A DNA stretch of 64,000 nt from Leifsonia sp. AG29 (GTDB lineage Bacteria > Actinomycetota > Actinomycetes > Actinomycetales > Microbacteriaceae), in assembly GCF_009765225.1 (NCBI RefSeq), contig NZ_VMSF01000001.1, positions 2,232,001 through 2,296,000 on the forward strand. Direction: 5' to 3'. The position numbers and the translations under genes were made by a program. The notes under the pieces were generated by a model, which was not told the DNA's origin, made no database searches, and worked only from the letters and a program-made list of their open reading frames with translations. This document shows, in pieces, positions 54,918-63,461 of this stretch; the stretch's first letter is position 1; every line of letters starts with the position of its first letter.

Positions 54918-55757
54918 ATGAGCAACCCCGTCCTCCTCGTCACCGGCACGTCGTCCGGCATCGGTCTCTCCTCCGCCGTCGCCGCCGCGCGCAGCGGATT
55001 CACGGTCGTCGCCACCATGCGCGACCTCGCCAAGTCGTCGGCGCTCCGCACCGCGGCCGAGCAGGCGGGCGTCACGCTCGACCTCCAGCAGCTCGACGTG
55101 ACCGACACGGCCTCCGTCGACGCCTGCTTCGAGCACATCCGCTCGACCTACGGCCGGCTCGACGCCCTCCTCAACAACGCGGGTGCCGGCCATGTCGGAA
55201 CGATCGAGGTCGAGTCGGTCGCCGCGGTGCGCGCGGTGATGGAGGTGAACTTCTTCGGAGTCGTCGCGGTCACGAAGGCCGCGATGCCGCTGCTCCGCGA
55301 GAGCGGCGGCCGGGTCGTCACGGTGACGAGCGTCGGAGGCGTGGTCGGTCAGCCCTTCAACGAGGCGTACTGCGCCGCGAAGTTCGCCGTGGAGGGGTTC
55401 ATGGAGTCGCTCACACCGGTCGCCTCCACGGTCGGCGTCCGCGTCACGGTCGTCGAGCCGGGAGCCGTGTCGACGGAGTTCGTCGCGAACGTCGGCCTCG
55501 GCGACCGGCCCGCCGCGCTCGGCACGCCGTACGAGGGCGCCTTCCGCGCCTACCTCGACCGCACCGCGAGCGCTTTCGACCCCGCGAACGCGCAGACCCC
55601 CGAGGGCGTCGCCGACGCGATCGTGGAGGCGCTCACCGCCGAGAACCCGCCCGCGCGTGTCCAGACCTCGGAGGCCGCCGAGAAGTTCGTCGGCATCAAG
55701 CTGTCGGACCTCAACGGCGCCCACGTGCAGGCCGTGACGGCTCACTGGGTGCGCTGA
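54918..55757 (+). CDS. SDR family oxidoreductase
   Basis: 279 residues. TGTSSGIGLSSAVAAARSG is the cofactor loop; LNNAGAGHVG (NNAG motif), VTVTSVGGVVGQPFNEAYCAAKFAVEGF (Ser, Tyr, Lys of the catalytic set) and EPGAVSTEF are intact. It fits the classical SDR group acting on sterols, ketones or quinones. The first good start is ATG at 54918, GAGACTGACGCCC before it, after a structured leader. Probably monocistronic. Confidence 0.9.
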   Translation: MSNPVLLVTGTSSGIGLSSAVAAARSGFTVVATMRDLAKSSALRTAAEQAGVTLDLQQLDVTDTASVDACFEHIRSTYGRLDALLNNAGAGHVGTIEVESVAAVRAVMEVNFFGVVAVTKAAMPLLRESGGRVVTVTSVGGVVGQPFNEAYCAAKFAVEGFMESLTPVASTVGVRVTVVEPGAVSTEFVANVGLGDRPAALGTPYEGAFRAYLDRTASAFDPANAQTPEGVADAIVEALTAENPPARVQTSEAAEKFVGIKLSDLNGAHVQAVTAHWVR

Positions 55758-55770
55758 CCCGCCGCGCCCA

Positions 55771-55802
55771 ACTGCGGCGAGCGCCCTACTGCGGCGAGCG
55801 CC
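55771..55802. repeat. Two 15-bp direct repeats at the SDR/permease junction
   Basis: ACTGCGGCGAGCGCC occurs at 55771-55785 and 55788-55802 (17-bp period), followed by a degenerate third copy (AACCGCGACGAGCCC). It lies between convergent genes. Confidence 0.7.
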
Positions 55803-55819
55803 AAACCGCGACGAGCCCG

Positions 55820-57220
55820 CTAGCGCGCCTGAGTCGGTTCCCCCTGCCGGGTGATGATCGCCGGATCGCCCTGACCGTCGTCGTCGAGCTGCACCCGCAA
55901 CGGCTTGCGGAACGCCCGCGTGAGCACCAGCACCGTGATGATGCCGATGGTCAGCCAGACGAGCCCGTAGGTCAGCGCATCCAGGTGGAGGTTCGCCCAC
56001 AGCACCCCGGTCAGCACCATGCCGATCGCGGGCAGCACGATGTTCCGCATGATCTGGCGCGCGCCGCGCACCTCCTTGCGGCGCAGCGCGAAGTGGATGA
56101 TCACGGTCGCGTTGACGACGGTGAACGCGATGAGCGCACCGAAATTGATCATCGACGAGACGAATTCGAGCGTGAACGCCGCGGCCAAGAGGGACACCGC
56201 GCCGACGAGCAGCACAGCCGTCGCGGGGGTGCGGAACCGCGGGTGCACATATGAGAGGAACCGCGAGATTCGGCCGCCGCCGTTTCGCGCCATGACGTAG
56301 ATCATGCGCGACACGCTCGCGTGCGAGGCGAGGCTCGAGGCGACCGCCGCCGCCACGGCGGCCGAGATGAACAGGATCTGGAACAGCAGGCCGCCGGTCT
56401 TGAGCGCGATCTCGGGGAGCGTGTCGTCGGTGAAGTGGAAGCCGGCGAGGGTCGGGAACCGCGACTGGGCGAACCACGCGGCGACGAAGAAGATCGCGCC
56501 GCCGATCATCAGGGCGAGCACGATCGCACGAGGAACCGTCTTGGTGTCCTTCGCCTCCTCGGTGTACATGGTGATCGCGTCGAAGCCGATGAACGAGAAG
56601 CAGACGACGGTCGCGCCTCCGATCACGGCCCCGAGGTGCACCCCCTCGTGGAAGAGCGGGGCCAGGCTGAACGCCGTCCCGTTGCCGGAGCCCGAGTTCA
56701 GCGCACCCCAGGTCAGCGCGATGAACACCGCGATGAGCACGACCTGGAACACCACGAGGATGCCGTTGACCCGGGAGGTGGACGACATGCTGAAGAGGTT
56801 CATCGCCGTGATGAGGGCGACATACCCGACGACCCAGATCCAGCCGGGCACCTGCGGGAAGAACGACTCGAGGTAGAGCCGGACGATGAGCGCGTTGACG
56901 AGCGGCAGCAACAGGTAGTCGAGGAGGGACGACCACCCGACGAGGAACCCGACGTTGGGGTGGATGGTCTCCGAGGCGTACGTGTACGCCGACCCGGCCG
57001 ACGGGAACACGCGGGTCATCCTCCCGTAGCTGATCGCCGTGAAGATCATGGCGACGAGCGCGAAGAGGTAGGCGGACGGGACGACCCCGTTCGTCTCGCC
57101 GGTGACGATGCCGAACGTGTCGAAGACGGTCATCGGGGTCATGTAGCCGAGGCCGAGACCGACGATCGCCCACAGGCCGAGGGAACGCCGAAGGGAGGTG
57201 GGGGCCGGGTTTGCTGACAC
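55820..57220 (-). CDS. APC family amino acid permease
   Basis: 466 residues with about 12 helices. LGLGYMTPMTVFDTFGIVTGETNG is the APC opening helix, FSFIGFDAITMYTEEAKD the conserved helix 6 region, and PRAIVLALMIGGAIFFVAAWF follows. The C-terminus is hydrophilic (RVQLDDDGQGDPAIITRQ). It resembles putrescine/amino acid permeases (PuuP/YjeH). The ATG at 57220 has an AAGGAGCTCGCG site. A nested palindrome 60 bp upstream may be its operator. Confidence 0.9.
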   Translation of the reverse strand: MSANPAPTSLRRSLGLWAIVGLGLGYMTPMTVFDTFGIVTGETNGVVPSAYLFALVAMIFTAISYGRMTRVFPSAGSAYTYASETIHPNVGFLVGWSSLLDYLLLPLVNALIVRLYLESFFPQVPGWIWVVGYVALITAMNLFSMSSTSRVNGILVVFQVVLIAVFIALTWGALNSGSGNGTAFSLAPLFHEGVHLGAVIGGATVVCFSFIGFDAITMYTEEAKDTKTVPRAIVLALMIGGAIFFVAAWFAQSRFPTLAGFHFTDDTLPEIALKTGGLLFQILFISAAVAAAVASSLASHASVSRMIYVMARNGGGRISRFLSYVHPRFRTPATAVLLVGAVSLLAAAFTLEFVSSMINFGALIAFTVVNATVIIHFALRRKEVRGARQIMRNIVLPAIGMVLTGVLWANLHLDALTYGLVWLTIGIITVLVLTRAFRKPLRVQLDDDGQGDPAIITRQGEPTQAR

Positions 57221-57278
57221 GCGAGCTCCTTCGCTCAGGGTCGGGCGGACCAGACATCCTAAACACGAAGAGGTGCGA

Positions 57279-57321
57279 AATCCGAATCGGCGAGTGTCGA
57301 TATCGACGGTCGAATCGGATT
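57279..57321. promoter_or_regulatory. Nested palindrome upstream of the permease
   Basis: The outer arms AATCCGAATCG (57279-57289) and CGAATCGGATT (57311-57321) match at 10 of 11 positions. The inner GTCGATATCGAC (57296-57307) is a perfect 12-bp palindrome. It sits in a relatively AT-rich patch 59-101 bp before the permease ATG; a regulator site or promoter element is likely. Confidence 0.5.
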
Positions 57322-57372
57322 ATGACGGAGCTTTACGTAGTGCATTCGGGAATTTCGGTGCGGAATCAGCAT

Positions 57373-58112
57373 TCAGGCGAGAGCGCCGGAAACGATATGG
57401 AGCGGCGCCAGACCGGCCTGCAGCCGCTCCGCCTGCGTGCGCACGAGCCGCGCCATCCTCGGCGTCATGGCGGTGGAGTTGCCCCCGACATGCGGCGCTA
57501 CGATCACGGTGGGAAGCGTCAGCAGCGGATGCCCGGCGGGCAACGGCTCGGGCTCGGTTACGTCCAGTGCGGCCCGCAGCCGGCCACCGGAAGCCGCGCG
57601 CACCAGTGCCTCCGTGTCGACGACGGCACCGCGCGCGACATTGACGAGAAGAGCGTCGTCTGGCAGCGCCGCGAGGAACGAATCGTCGACCAATCCCGTC
57701 GTCTCAGGGGTGAGCGGCAGCGCGAGAATGACGATCTCCGCGTCCGGCAGGAGCCTCGGCAGGTCCGCGATGGCACGAACCTCACCGAGGCCATCGTGCC
57801 TCGCCGTCCGACCGACGCGCGTGAGCTCGACCTCGAAGGGAGCGAGACGCTCAGCGATCGCGCGGCCGACTCCCCCGGTGCCGAGCAGGAGGACGCGCCG
57901 GTCGGCGAGGCTCGGATACCTCCGCGCGATCGGCTGCCCCCTCTCCGCTTGCCGGACGAAGTCGTCGAGTCCCCGCTGCGAGGCGATGATCAGCCCGATC
58001 GCGAGTTCCGCCGTCGACGACTCGTGCACCGTCGCCGCGTTCGCATACGGCACACCCGGAGGGAGCGCCTCAGCCACCCCGTCGAAGCCGAGCATCTGCC
58101 CCTGCACCAACC
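57373..58112 (-). pseudogene. D-2-hydroxyacid dehydrogenase, 5'-truncated
   Basis: About 245 residues remain: LVQGQMLGFDGV, HESSTAELAIGLIIA, the Rossmann loop LLLGTGGVGRAIAERL, ALPLTPETTGLVDD, VNVARGAVVDTEALV (Arg), DVTEPEPLPAGHPL (Glu) and APHVGG (His). The catalytic and NAD domain is intact, but 60 or so N-terminal residues of the flanking domain are gone. The cut lies at about 58112, where a second truncated gene begins on the other strand. A shortened protein from the GTG at 58122 is possible but unlikely to fold normally. Confidence 0.6.
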
Positions 58113-58115
58113 TCG

Positions 58116-58234
58116 GCGTCACGCTCGTCGACCTGCAGGTGGAGGAAGCCGGGCACCAGGACCTCGGGCCGGTGGAATCCGCCTTCGCCGCGGCAGGGAA
58201 CGAGATCGATCGGGTCGACGCGGTCTGCCGCTGA
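58116..58234 (+). pseudogene. C-terminal fragment of a paralogue of the DUF4190-like membrane protein
   Basis: The frame ends with TLVDLQVEEAGHQDLGPVES then AFAAAGNEIDRVDAVCR and TGA. The intact gene at 58540-59334 ends ALVDYQALPDGQKSLGTVDA then AFSTATQGIDKVVSLCR. The two tails align without gaps, so this is the remnant of a tandem paralogue. Everything upstream is missing and it abuts the truncated dehydrogenase head to head. Confidence 0.75.
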
Positions 58235-58249
58235 CGGGGCGATGGCCGA

Positions 58250-58263
58250 GGGACTTTAGCCCC
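58250..58263. promoter_or_regulatory. DosR/DevR-like box
   Basis: GGGACTTTAGCCCC matches 13 of 14 positions of the dormancy regulator consensus GGGACTWWAGTCCC. It lies 280 bp before the DUF4190-like gene. No dosR/dosS gene is in the window, so function is inference. Confidence 0.35.
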
Positions 58264-58401
58264 TACGCCCCGTGCCTCCCGCTCTTAGTCTTGCTTCAAC
58301 GGGTAGCACCCGGGCAACCGAAGCGAGGTTCGGACTCAACTCCTTCTCGTGGGGATCGCGATTGACAAGTCGCATGGATCACGGTCAAGGTTGCTGCGAC
58401 A

Positions 58402-58431
58402 GAGGCGATGTTCCGGCAGGAACATCGCCTC
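58402..58431 (+). other. Strong 12-bp hairpin upstream of the DUF4190-like gene
   Basis: GAGGCGATGTTC and GAACATCGCCTC pair perfectly around CGGCAG. It could be an attenuator, operator or a left-over terminator of the lost paralogue. TTGACA at 58362 lies upstream. The rest of 58235-58539 shows no gene. Confidence 0.5.
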
Positions 58432-58539
58432 GACCCGTTAACGGCGCACCTCCGCGGTAGGGCGGCAGAGAGGGGCAGCGACGCGACACGAGCGCGCTTC
58501 CCCGGCGGCGTCGCGTCAAACCATCACAATGAGAGGCCT

Positions 58540-59334
58540 ATGGACACTGACGCCGCCCCTCCCGCCGATGCACCAGTGCCGCCCATCGTGACGCCTCCAC
58601 CACCGCCTCCGGCCCCAGCACCCGCACCAGCACCCGCACCCGCACCCGGCGCCGCAGTGCTCGATGCCGCCCCTCCCCCGGCGCCGTGGGCGAGATACCA
58701 GCCGCCTGCTTCGGAGCCGCGGACGAACGTGATGGCTGTCATCGCCTTCGCCGGCTCATTCGTCGTTGCGCTGCTCGGGATCATCGGCGGCCACATCGCC
58801 CTGGCCCAGATCGAGCGGACGGGCGAGAAGGGGCGCGGCCTCGCGCTGGCGGGAACCATCATCGGCTACGTGGGCGCCGCCTTCTGGGTGCTGTACTTCG
58901 CCTTCATCGCGGTGCTCTTCGCGGTCGGGGGCATATCGGCGTGGCGGGCGGCGGACGCCCCGACGGACACGCCGACCAGCAGCGCCGTCGCGGGGCCGTC
59001 GGCGGCGGACTGCGCGACGATCACGACGGCGACGACCAAGCTGTCGAGCGCACTCTCGGCGATCGAATCCTCCCGGATCGCCGATGACCCTGCAGGGGCG
59101 AAGGTCGCAGTCAATTCTGCGATCGAGCAGTTCCAGGGGGACACCGCGAACGTCGACCTCACCGGCGACCTGTACTGGGATGTCTTCGACCTCGACAACG
59201 ACCTCGACCACATCGCAACCGCGCTGGTCGACTACCAGGCACTGCCCGACGGCCAGAAGAGCCTCGGAACGGTCGACGCGGCGTTCAGCACCGCGACGCA
59301 GGGCATCGACAAGGTCGTGTCGCTGTGCAGATGA
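58540..59334 (+). CDS. DUF4190-like membrane protein with Pro/Ala-rich N-terminus
   Basis: 264 residues. A Pro/Ala tract (PAPAPAPAPAPG region, residues 15-45) precedes two membrane helices in the DUF4190 pattern: VMAVIAFAGSFVVALLGIIGGHIAL, then QIERTGEKGRGLALAG and IIGYVGAAFWVLYFAFIAVLFAVGG. The extracytoplasmic C-terminal domain (about 110 residues) has two cysteines (DCATI, SLCR). ATG at 58540 after GAGAGG. A truncated paralogue lies just upstream. Function unknown. Confidence 0.72.
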   Translation: MDTDAAPPADAPVPPIVTPPPPPPAPAPAPAPAPAPGAAVLDAAPPPAPWARYQPPASEPRTNVMAVIAFAGSFVVALLGIIGGHIALAQIERTGEKGRGLALAGTIIGYVGAAFWVLYFAFIAVLFAVGGISAWRAADAPTDTPTSSAVAGPSAADCATITTATTKLSSALSAIESSRIADDPAGAKVAVNSAIEQFQGDTANVDLTGDLYWDVFDLDNDLDHIATALVDYQALPDGQKSLGTVDAAFSTATQGIDKVVSLCR

Positions 59335-59490
59335 TCCCGCTGGGTCAGCTCATTCGGGTCGAGTTCTGACTTGCCGAACTCCGAGTCGCCGTCATGAAGA
59401 GGGACGTTCGGCCCTGTAGCAGTTGGTCGCGCCGCTCGTAGTGTCGCCCCATCGGGTTGTACCCGCTGAGCGACGCGGAGGTGCGTCACC

Positions 59491-60279
59491 ATGACGAACC
59501 CCCGACCCGGCTCCACGCCCACCGTCTCGGTCGTGATCCCGTGCTGGAACGACGGAGCCATGCTCGGGCAGTGCCTGGAGGCGCTGGCCGCCCAGACGGT
59601 TCAGCCGTTCGAGGTGATCGTGGTCGACGGCGACAGCTCGGACGACAGCCACCGTGTCGCCACCGAGGCCGGCGCGCGGGTGATCACGGCGACCGGCGGG
59701 ATCCCGGACGCGACCGCAGCCGGGCTGGATGCCGCCCGCGGCGACATCCTCGCCCGCATCGACGCCGACTCGCGCCCCTCCCCCGACTGGCTGCAGCGCA
59801 TCCGCGACGACTTCGACCGGCCGGGCACCTGGAGCGCGGTCACCGGCACCGGCACCTTCTACGGGACCAACCCGCTGCTCGCCTGGGCCGGGCGCGCCCT
59901 GTACCTCGGCGGTTACTTTCACGCCGTCGGTCCGATGCTCGGTCACCCGCCGCTGTTCGGCTCGAACTTCGCGATCCGCCGCGAGACGTGGTCGCGCATG
60001 AGCCCGCTCGTCCACCGCGACCGGAGGCGCATCCACGACGACCTCGACCTCAGCATCCAGCTCGAACCGGACATGACCGTGCTCTACGATCCGAGCCTCC
60101 GCATGAGCGTCTCCGGCCGCCAGCTCGCCTCCTGGTCGTCGTTCCGCCGGCACATCTCGTGGTCGGTCAACACGTTCGCCCTCAACCACCGGCGGATGTC
60201 GTTGCGCGCGCGGCGGAGGCAGCGGCGCGATTGGCGCGGAGTGACCAAAGCCTCTGTGCCCCCTCGCGCGCACAGGTGA
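59491..60279 (+). CDS. Glycosyltransferase family 2 protein
   Basis: 262 residues, GT-A fold. VSVVIPCWNDGAMLGQCLEALAAQT is the nucleotide-sugar-binding start, VIVVDGDSSDD follows, and ARIDADSRPSPDWL holds the DxD metal motif. FGSNFAIRRETW and HDDLDLSIQL match the acceptor side and the catalytic base region. No membrane helix, so it acts in the cytoplasm on a lipid or glycan acceptor. ATG at 59491. A perfect 14-bp hairpin terminates it. Confidence 0.88.
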   Translation: MTNPRPGSTPTVSVVIPCWNDGAMLGQCLEALAAQTVQPFEVIVVDGDSSDDSHRVATEAGARVITATGGIPDATAAGLDAARGDILARIDADSRPSPDWLQRIRDDFDRPGTWSAVTGTGTFYGTNPLLAWAGRALYLGGYFHAVGPMLGHPPLFGSNFAIRRETWSRMSPLVHRDRRRIHDDLDLSIQLEPDMTVLYDPSLRMSVSGRQLASWSSFRRHISWSVNTFALNHRRMSLRARRRQRRDWRGVTKASVPPRAHR

Positions 60280-60412
60280 GGCTGGAGCAACACCCACGAC
60301 AGGAACTCGAGGTCACCCCGAGGTAGACCCGGACGACGACCGCACTAGATGTCAGCGGAAGGCAAGTCGTACCCGCATCTGAAGCGAGCCGACCATTTGC
60401 GAACCACTGACA

Positions 60413-60452
60413 GGCCCGTATCACCCGTCGGTTGGGGAGGGTGATACGGGCC
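60413..60452. terminator. Bidirectional terminator after the glycosyltransferase
   Basis: GGCCCGTATCACCC (60413-60426) and GGGTGATACGGGCC (60439-60452) pair perfectly around a 12-nt loop, between convergent genes. Confidence 0.8.
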
Positions 60453-60481
60453 ATCTCCGGTCCGACGCGAAGATCCCCGCG

Positions 60482-60655
60482 TCAGAAGTCCTCGCGCCGC
60501 TCAGCCTCCTCATCGGCGATCCGCTCGACTTGAACCAGCTCTTCCAACGCTGTCCGGAGCTGCTTGACGAGCCACTCCGTCGACGCGCTCCCGTCTGCGG
60601 TGGCTCGGTCGAGCTGCGCGAGGCGCTCCTGCGGTGTTCCGCGTAGGTCGTCCAT
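60482..60655 (-). CDS. Unannotated 57-residue acidic protein
   Basis: From the ATG at 60655, with AAGGGAGA upstream, a 58-codon frame reads MDDLRGTPQERLAQLDRATA, then STEWLVKQLRTALEELVQ and IADEEAERREDF to a TGA. It is helical and charged, with no cysteine or membrane segment. The good ribosome site and the terminator just beyond its stop support it as a real gene. No family recognised. Confidence 0.6.
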   Translation of the reverse strand: MDDLRGTPQERLAQLDRATADGSASTEWLVKQLRTALEELVQVERIADEEAERREDF

Positions 60656-60738
60656 GGTGGTCTCCCTTCTGGTGGCGCTGACGATAGTCGTCGGGGAGGG
60701 AGGTGGGGAGGTGCGCTCAGGCTGCGCGACTCAGCGGC

Positions 60739-61815
60739 TTATCGGTGCGCGAAGAGCCGACGCACGAGCGCCAGCAGGGAGCCTGCAACGGCCAGCCCGA
60801 TCATCCCCATCCCGGCAACCATCAGCAGTGGCTTGAGCGTGAGATACAGGGGTGGAAGCAGGCAGACAGTCGTTGTGGGACAGGGCTGGTTTGCCATCGA
60901 TCGGAACACGAGGACGGCGACGACGGTCACGACGGTTGCGGCCCACAGCCTGACCAGGTCGGGACCCACAGCCTTCTTCCGCTTCGCACTGCGGGTTGCT
61001 GCCGCCCGTGGTGGCTTCCTTGAAGGCGCTGCCCCAGTCGTCGGCCTCTGAGCGGCCGCCGACGGGCTTCCGACCCTTGCGACGAGACGCTCGAACCGCT
61101 GCATCACGCGCAGCGTCTCGGCAGCATGAGGATCGACGTGCCACGTTTCCGGCTCTTCGGCAGCCAGCTTGATCAGATCGATCTTCGTTGTGCTGAGCTG
61201 CATCGGCTGAGCGTTCAGCCACGAGACAAGATGCTCGGCGTCTATGACCGCAACCTTCCGGTCATGGTGCGCCCGCTTGTCCACAATCGATCGCGCATTA
61301 AGCACGGCAACGACGGAGTGGACAGGCACCGGAAACCCGACCTTGGCCGCCAGTCGCTTCGCAACGTCCGCGCCGTCGTGAACCGCTGCGGCGATGTGGG
61401 AGGTGTTACCCCCGTTCACCTGCAGCACCCGGTCCCCGACCCAGACCTTGGCGTCCGCGTGATGCTTTGTATTGATCGCGAAGACTCCGCCGGGCCCGAT
61501 GACGAGGTGATCGACGTCTTTGGTTCCAGCGCCAATCGGCACCGAATGGCGAACGAACCACTCGGGCCCAAGATGCTTGAGTTTGTCGCCGACAGCTATC
61601 TCGCCGAGCGCGCCCTGGTACCAGGGCCAGGCGTCGCCGTGCAGAAACACGCGCTTCTCTGTCCGGAGGGACGGCTCGGCGAGTTCTGCTCGGGCTTGAA
61701 CCTCCAGGCATTTCTGCGCGACGGCGTAGCCTGCCGGGCGGGACGAGAGCGCGTTGATCGCGGCAAAGTCGACGCGTGTCGACGGCTGCGGTGCACCCCT
61801 CAGTTCGTCCCCCAT
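60739..61815 (-). CDS. NERD-domain protein with two C-terminal membrane helices
   Basis: 358 residues. The nuclease-related domain is near residues 70-175: WYQGALGEIAVGDKL, then GTKDVDHLVIGPGGVFAINTKHHADAKVWV with the Asp and the K-x-H core of the fold. A basic linker leads to VRLWAATVVTVVAVLVF and LLMVAGMGMIGLAVAGSLLAL, membrane helices. NERD proteins may cut nucleic acid or signal; nuclease activity here is unproven. ATG at 61815 is inferred. Divergent from a zinc-ribbon gene. Confidence 0.78.
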   Translation of the reverse strand: MGDELRGAPQPSTRVDFAAINALSSRPAGYAVAQKCLEVQARAELAEPSLRTEKRVFLHGDAWPWYQGALGEIAVGDKLKHLGPEWFVRHSVPIGAGTKDVDHLVIGPGGVFAINTKHHADAKVWVGDRVLQVNGGNTSHIAAAVHDGADVAKRLAAKVGFPVPVHSVVAVLNARSIVDKRAHHDRKVAVIDAEHLVSWLNAQPMQLSTTKIDLIKLAAEEPETWHVDPHAAETLRVMQRFERLVARVGSPSAAAQRPTTGAAPSRKPPRAAATRSAKRKKAVGPDLVRLWAATVVTVVAVLVFRSMANQPCPTTTVCLLPPLYLTLKPLLMVAGMGMIGLAVAGSLLALVRRLFAHR

Positions 61816-61961
61816 GATCGGCGACGTTATCTCTTTGCGGCGGCTGGTCGCTCGCCCCAGTGGAGGGGATAAGTGGGGCCATGATCCGAATCCGCACGTG
61901 GTACGAGCAATCCCCCGCGCGCCCCTCCCCACCCCACGAACAGGGGGCATACCGTGACCAC

Positions 61962-62156
61962 ATGGCGATCAAGATCGAACTGCGTTCGGCGGAGTGCCCG
62001 ATCTGCGGCAAACGTATGAGCGGGACGGTGAAGACGCTCGGCAATCCGGGCCAGCCGGGGTTCCGGACGGCGCCGCAGGACGTCCACTGTCCCTCCGGCT
62101 GCGAGAAGGCTCTGGGCGACAACAAGGCTCGGATGCTGGAGGTGTTCCAGGAGTAG
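61962..62156 (+). CDS. Small zinc-ribbon-like protein
   Basis: 64 residues. SAECPICGKRM and DVHCPSGCEKAL provide four cysteines in two pairs, consistent with a small zinc-binding knuckle. The ATG at 61962 is used instead of an upstream in-frame ATG, since the conserved-looking part starts here. No family name is known to me. Divergent from the NERD gene, upstream of a methyltransferase. Confidence 0.6.
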   Translation: MAIKIELRSAECPICGKRMSGTVKTLGNPGQPGFRTAPQDVHCPSGCEKALGDNKARMLEVFQE

Positions 62157-62208
62157 CGCCTCCAATGACCCCTGGTGCCGCGAGCCGTCGCTCGAACACA
62201 ATGGCCGC

Positions 62209-62850
62209 ATGACCGGTTCTGACGTGTCGCGCGAGACCCGGCGTCAGCTGCGCCACTGGGGCAAGCACGCCGAAAGCTACGACACCCAGATCGCGAAACT
62301 CGAACGGTCGATGCTCGTCGGAACACGCGAGTGGATCGGTGAGCGCGCGACGGGCCGGGTGCTGGAGGTCGCGGTCGGCGGGGGCAGGAGCCTCCCCTAC
62401 TACCGGAAAGGCGTGTCACTCATCGGAGTGGACCTCAGCCCCGCGATGCTCGCCCTCGCGAGGCGTAGGGCATCCGAGCTGGGCATGGACGTGGACCTGC
62501 GCGAGGGCAACGCGGAGGCACTGCCGTTCCCGGACGCCTCGTTCGACACCGTTGTTTGCGCGCTCGCGCTGTGCTCCATCCCCCGGCCCGACGTTGCACT
62601 GACCGAGATGGCGCGAGTCGTCGTACCGGGCGGATCCGTGGTAATCGTCGACCACGTCCGCAGCAGTTCCCCACTGATCTTCGCCGGCCAATGGCTGGCC
62701 GAGCGCTTCACCATCCCTCTGGAAGGCGAGCACCTCACGCGTCGACACCGGGACGAGGTGGAGGCGGCCGGCCTGGTGATCGTCGAGGAGGAACGACTCC
62801 GGTCGGGCGCGGTCGAACGGATCCGGGCGACGCGGCCCGTGACAAGCTGA
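62209..62850 (+). CDS. Class I SAM-dependent methyltransferase
   Basis: 213 residues. Motif I is VLEVAVGGGRSLPYY (SAM-binding glycine loop), motif post-I LIGVDLSPAMLALARRRA, motif II DTVVCALALCSI and a later VVPGGSVVIVDHV. This is the Methyltransf_11 (UbiE-like) type; the acceptor could be a quinone, phospholipid or small molecule. ATG at 62209 opens a frame beginning MTGSDVSRETRRQLRHWG. Confidence 0.88.
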   Translation: MTGSDVSRETRRQLRHWGKHAESYDTQIAKLERSMLVGTREWIGERATGRVLEVAVGGGRSLPYYRKGVSLIGVDLSPAMLALARRRASELGMDVDLREGNAEALPFPDASFDTVVCALALCSIPRPDVALTEMARVVVPGGSVVIVDHVRSSSPLIFAGQWLAERFTIPLEGEHLTRRHRDEVEAAGLVIVEEERLRSGAVERIRATRPVTS

Positions 62851-62887
62851 GCCGGACTTGAACGCTTCGGTGCGGGACACTGGCACC

Positions 62888-63388
62888 ATGACCGAGATCA
62901 GCCGCACTCTCATCCTGCTGCGTCACGCCAAGTCCGACTGGTCGAGTTCCGTCCGGGACATCGAGCGACCGCTGGCCGACCGAGGGCGGACTCAAGCGCC
63001 GCTTGCGGGAAGGTGGCTCGGGAGACACGCGGGCCCGATCGATCTCGCCGTCATCTCCCCCGCCCAGCGCGCCCGCGAGACTTGGGAACTCGTATCCGCT
63101 CGACTCTCGCCAGCGCCTCCAACGCGATTCGACGACCGCGTATATGCCGCGTCCGCCGAGCACCTCCTCGATGTCTTGCATGAGGTGCCGGATGACGCTC
63201 GAACCGTGCTCGTGGTGGGTCACAATCCCGGCATGGAGCAGCTCGCATCCATGCTCGCCGGTGAGAACGTGACGATGCGCACCTCCGGTATCGCGGAGTT
63301 CCACGTGAAGGGATCATGGGCCGAACTCGGCGAGGCTTCGGCAGCGCTTCGCGCCGCGGGCCGCTTCGACGGCCGCCACCTGCGCTGA
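62888..63388 (+). CDS. Phosphohistidine phosphatase SixA-like (histidine phosphatase family)
   Basis: 166 residues. LILLRHAKSDWSS is the RHG motif with the phospho-accepting histidine, SPAQRARETWELVS supplies the second active-site arginine, and VLVVGHNPGMEQLASML the second histidine. SixA removes phosphate from phosphohistidine proteins, though many relatives act on small molecules. ATG at 62888 is chosen over an in-frame ATG 30 bp earlier. Followed by a bidirectional terminator. Confidence 0.9.
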   Translation: MTEISRTLILLRHAKSDWSSSVRDIERPLADRGRTQAPLAGRWLGRHAGPIDLAVISPAQRARETWELVSARLSPAPPTRFDDRVYAASAEHLLDVLHEVPDDARTVLVVGHNPGMEQLASMLAGENVTMRTSGIAEFHVKGSWAELGEASAALRAAGRFDGRHLR

Positions 63389-63428
63389 TCCGGTCGGCTG
63401 GGGGCACCGCGGCCGCCATAAAGAGGAG

Positions 63429-63459
63429 GGATGGGGTGCCAGAGTCTGACACCCCATCC
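63429..63459. terminator. Bidirectional terminator between sixA-like gene and rtcB
   Basis: GGATGGGGTG and CACCCCATCC pair perfectly, with an inner CAGA/TCTG stem. It separates the convergent sixA-like and rtcB genes. Confidence 0.8.
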
Positions 63460-63461
63460 GT

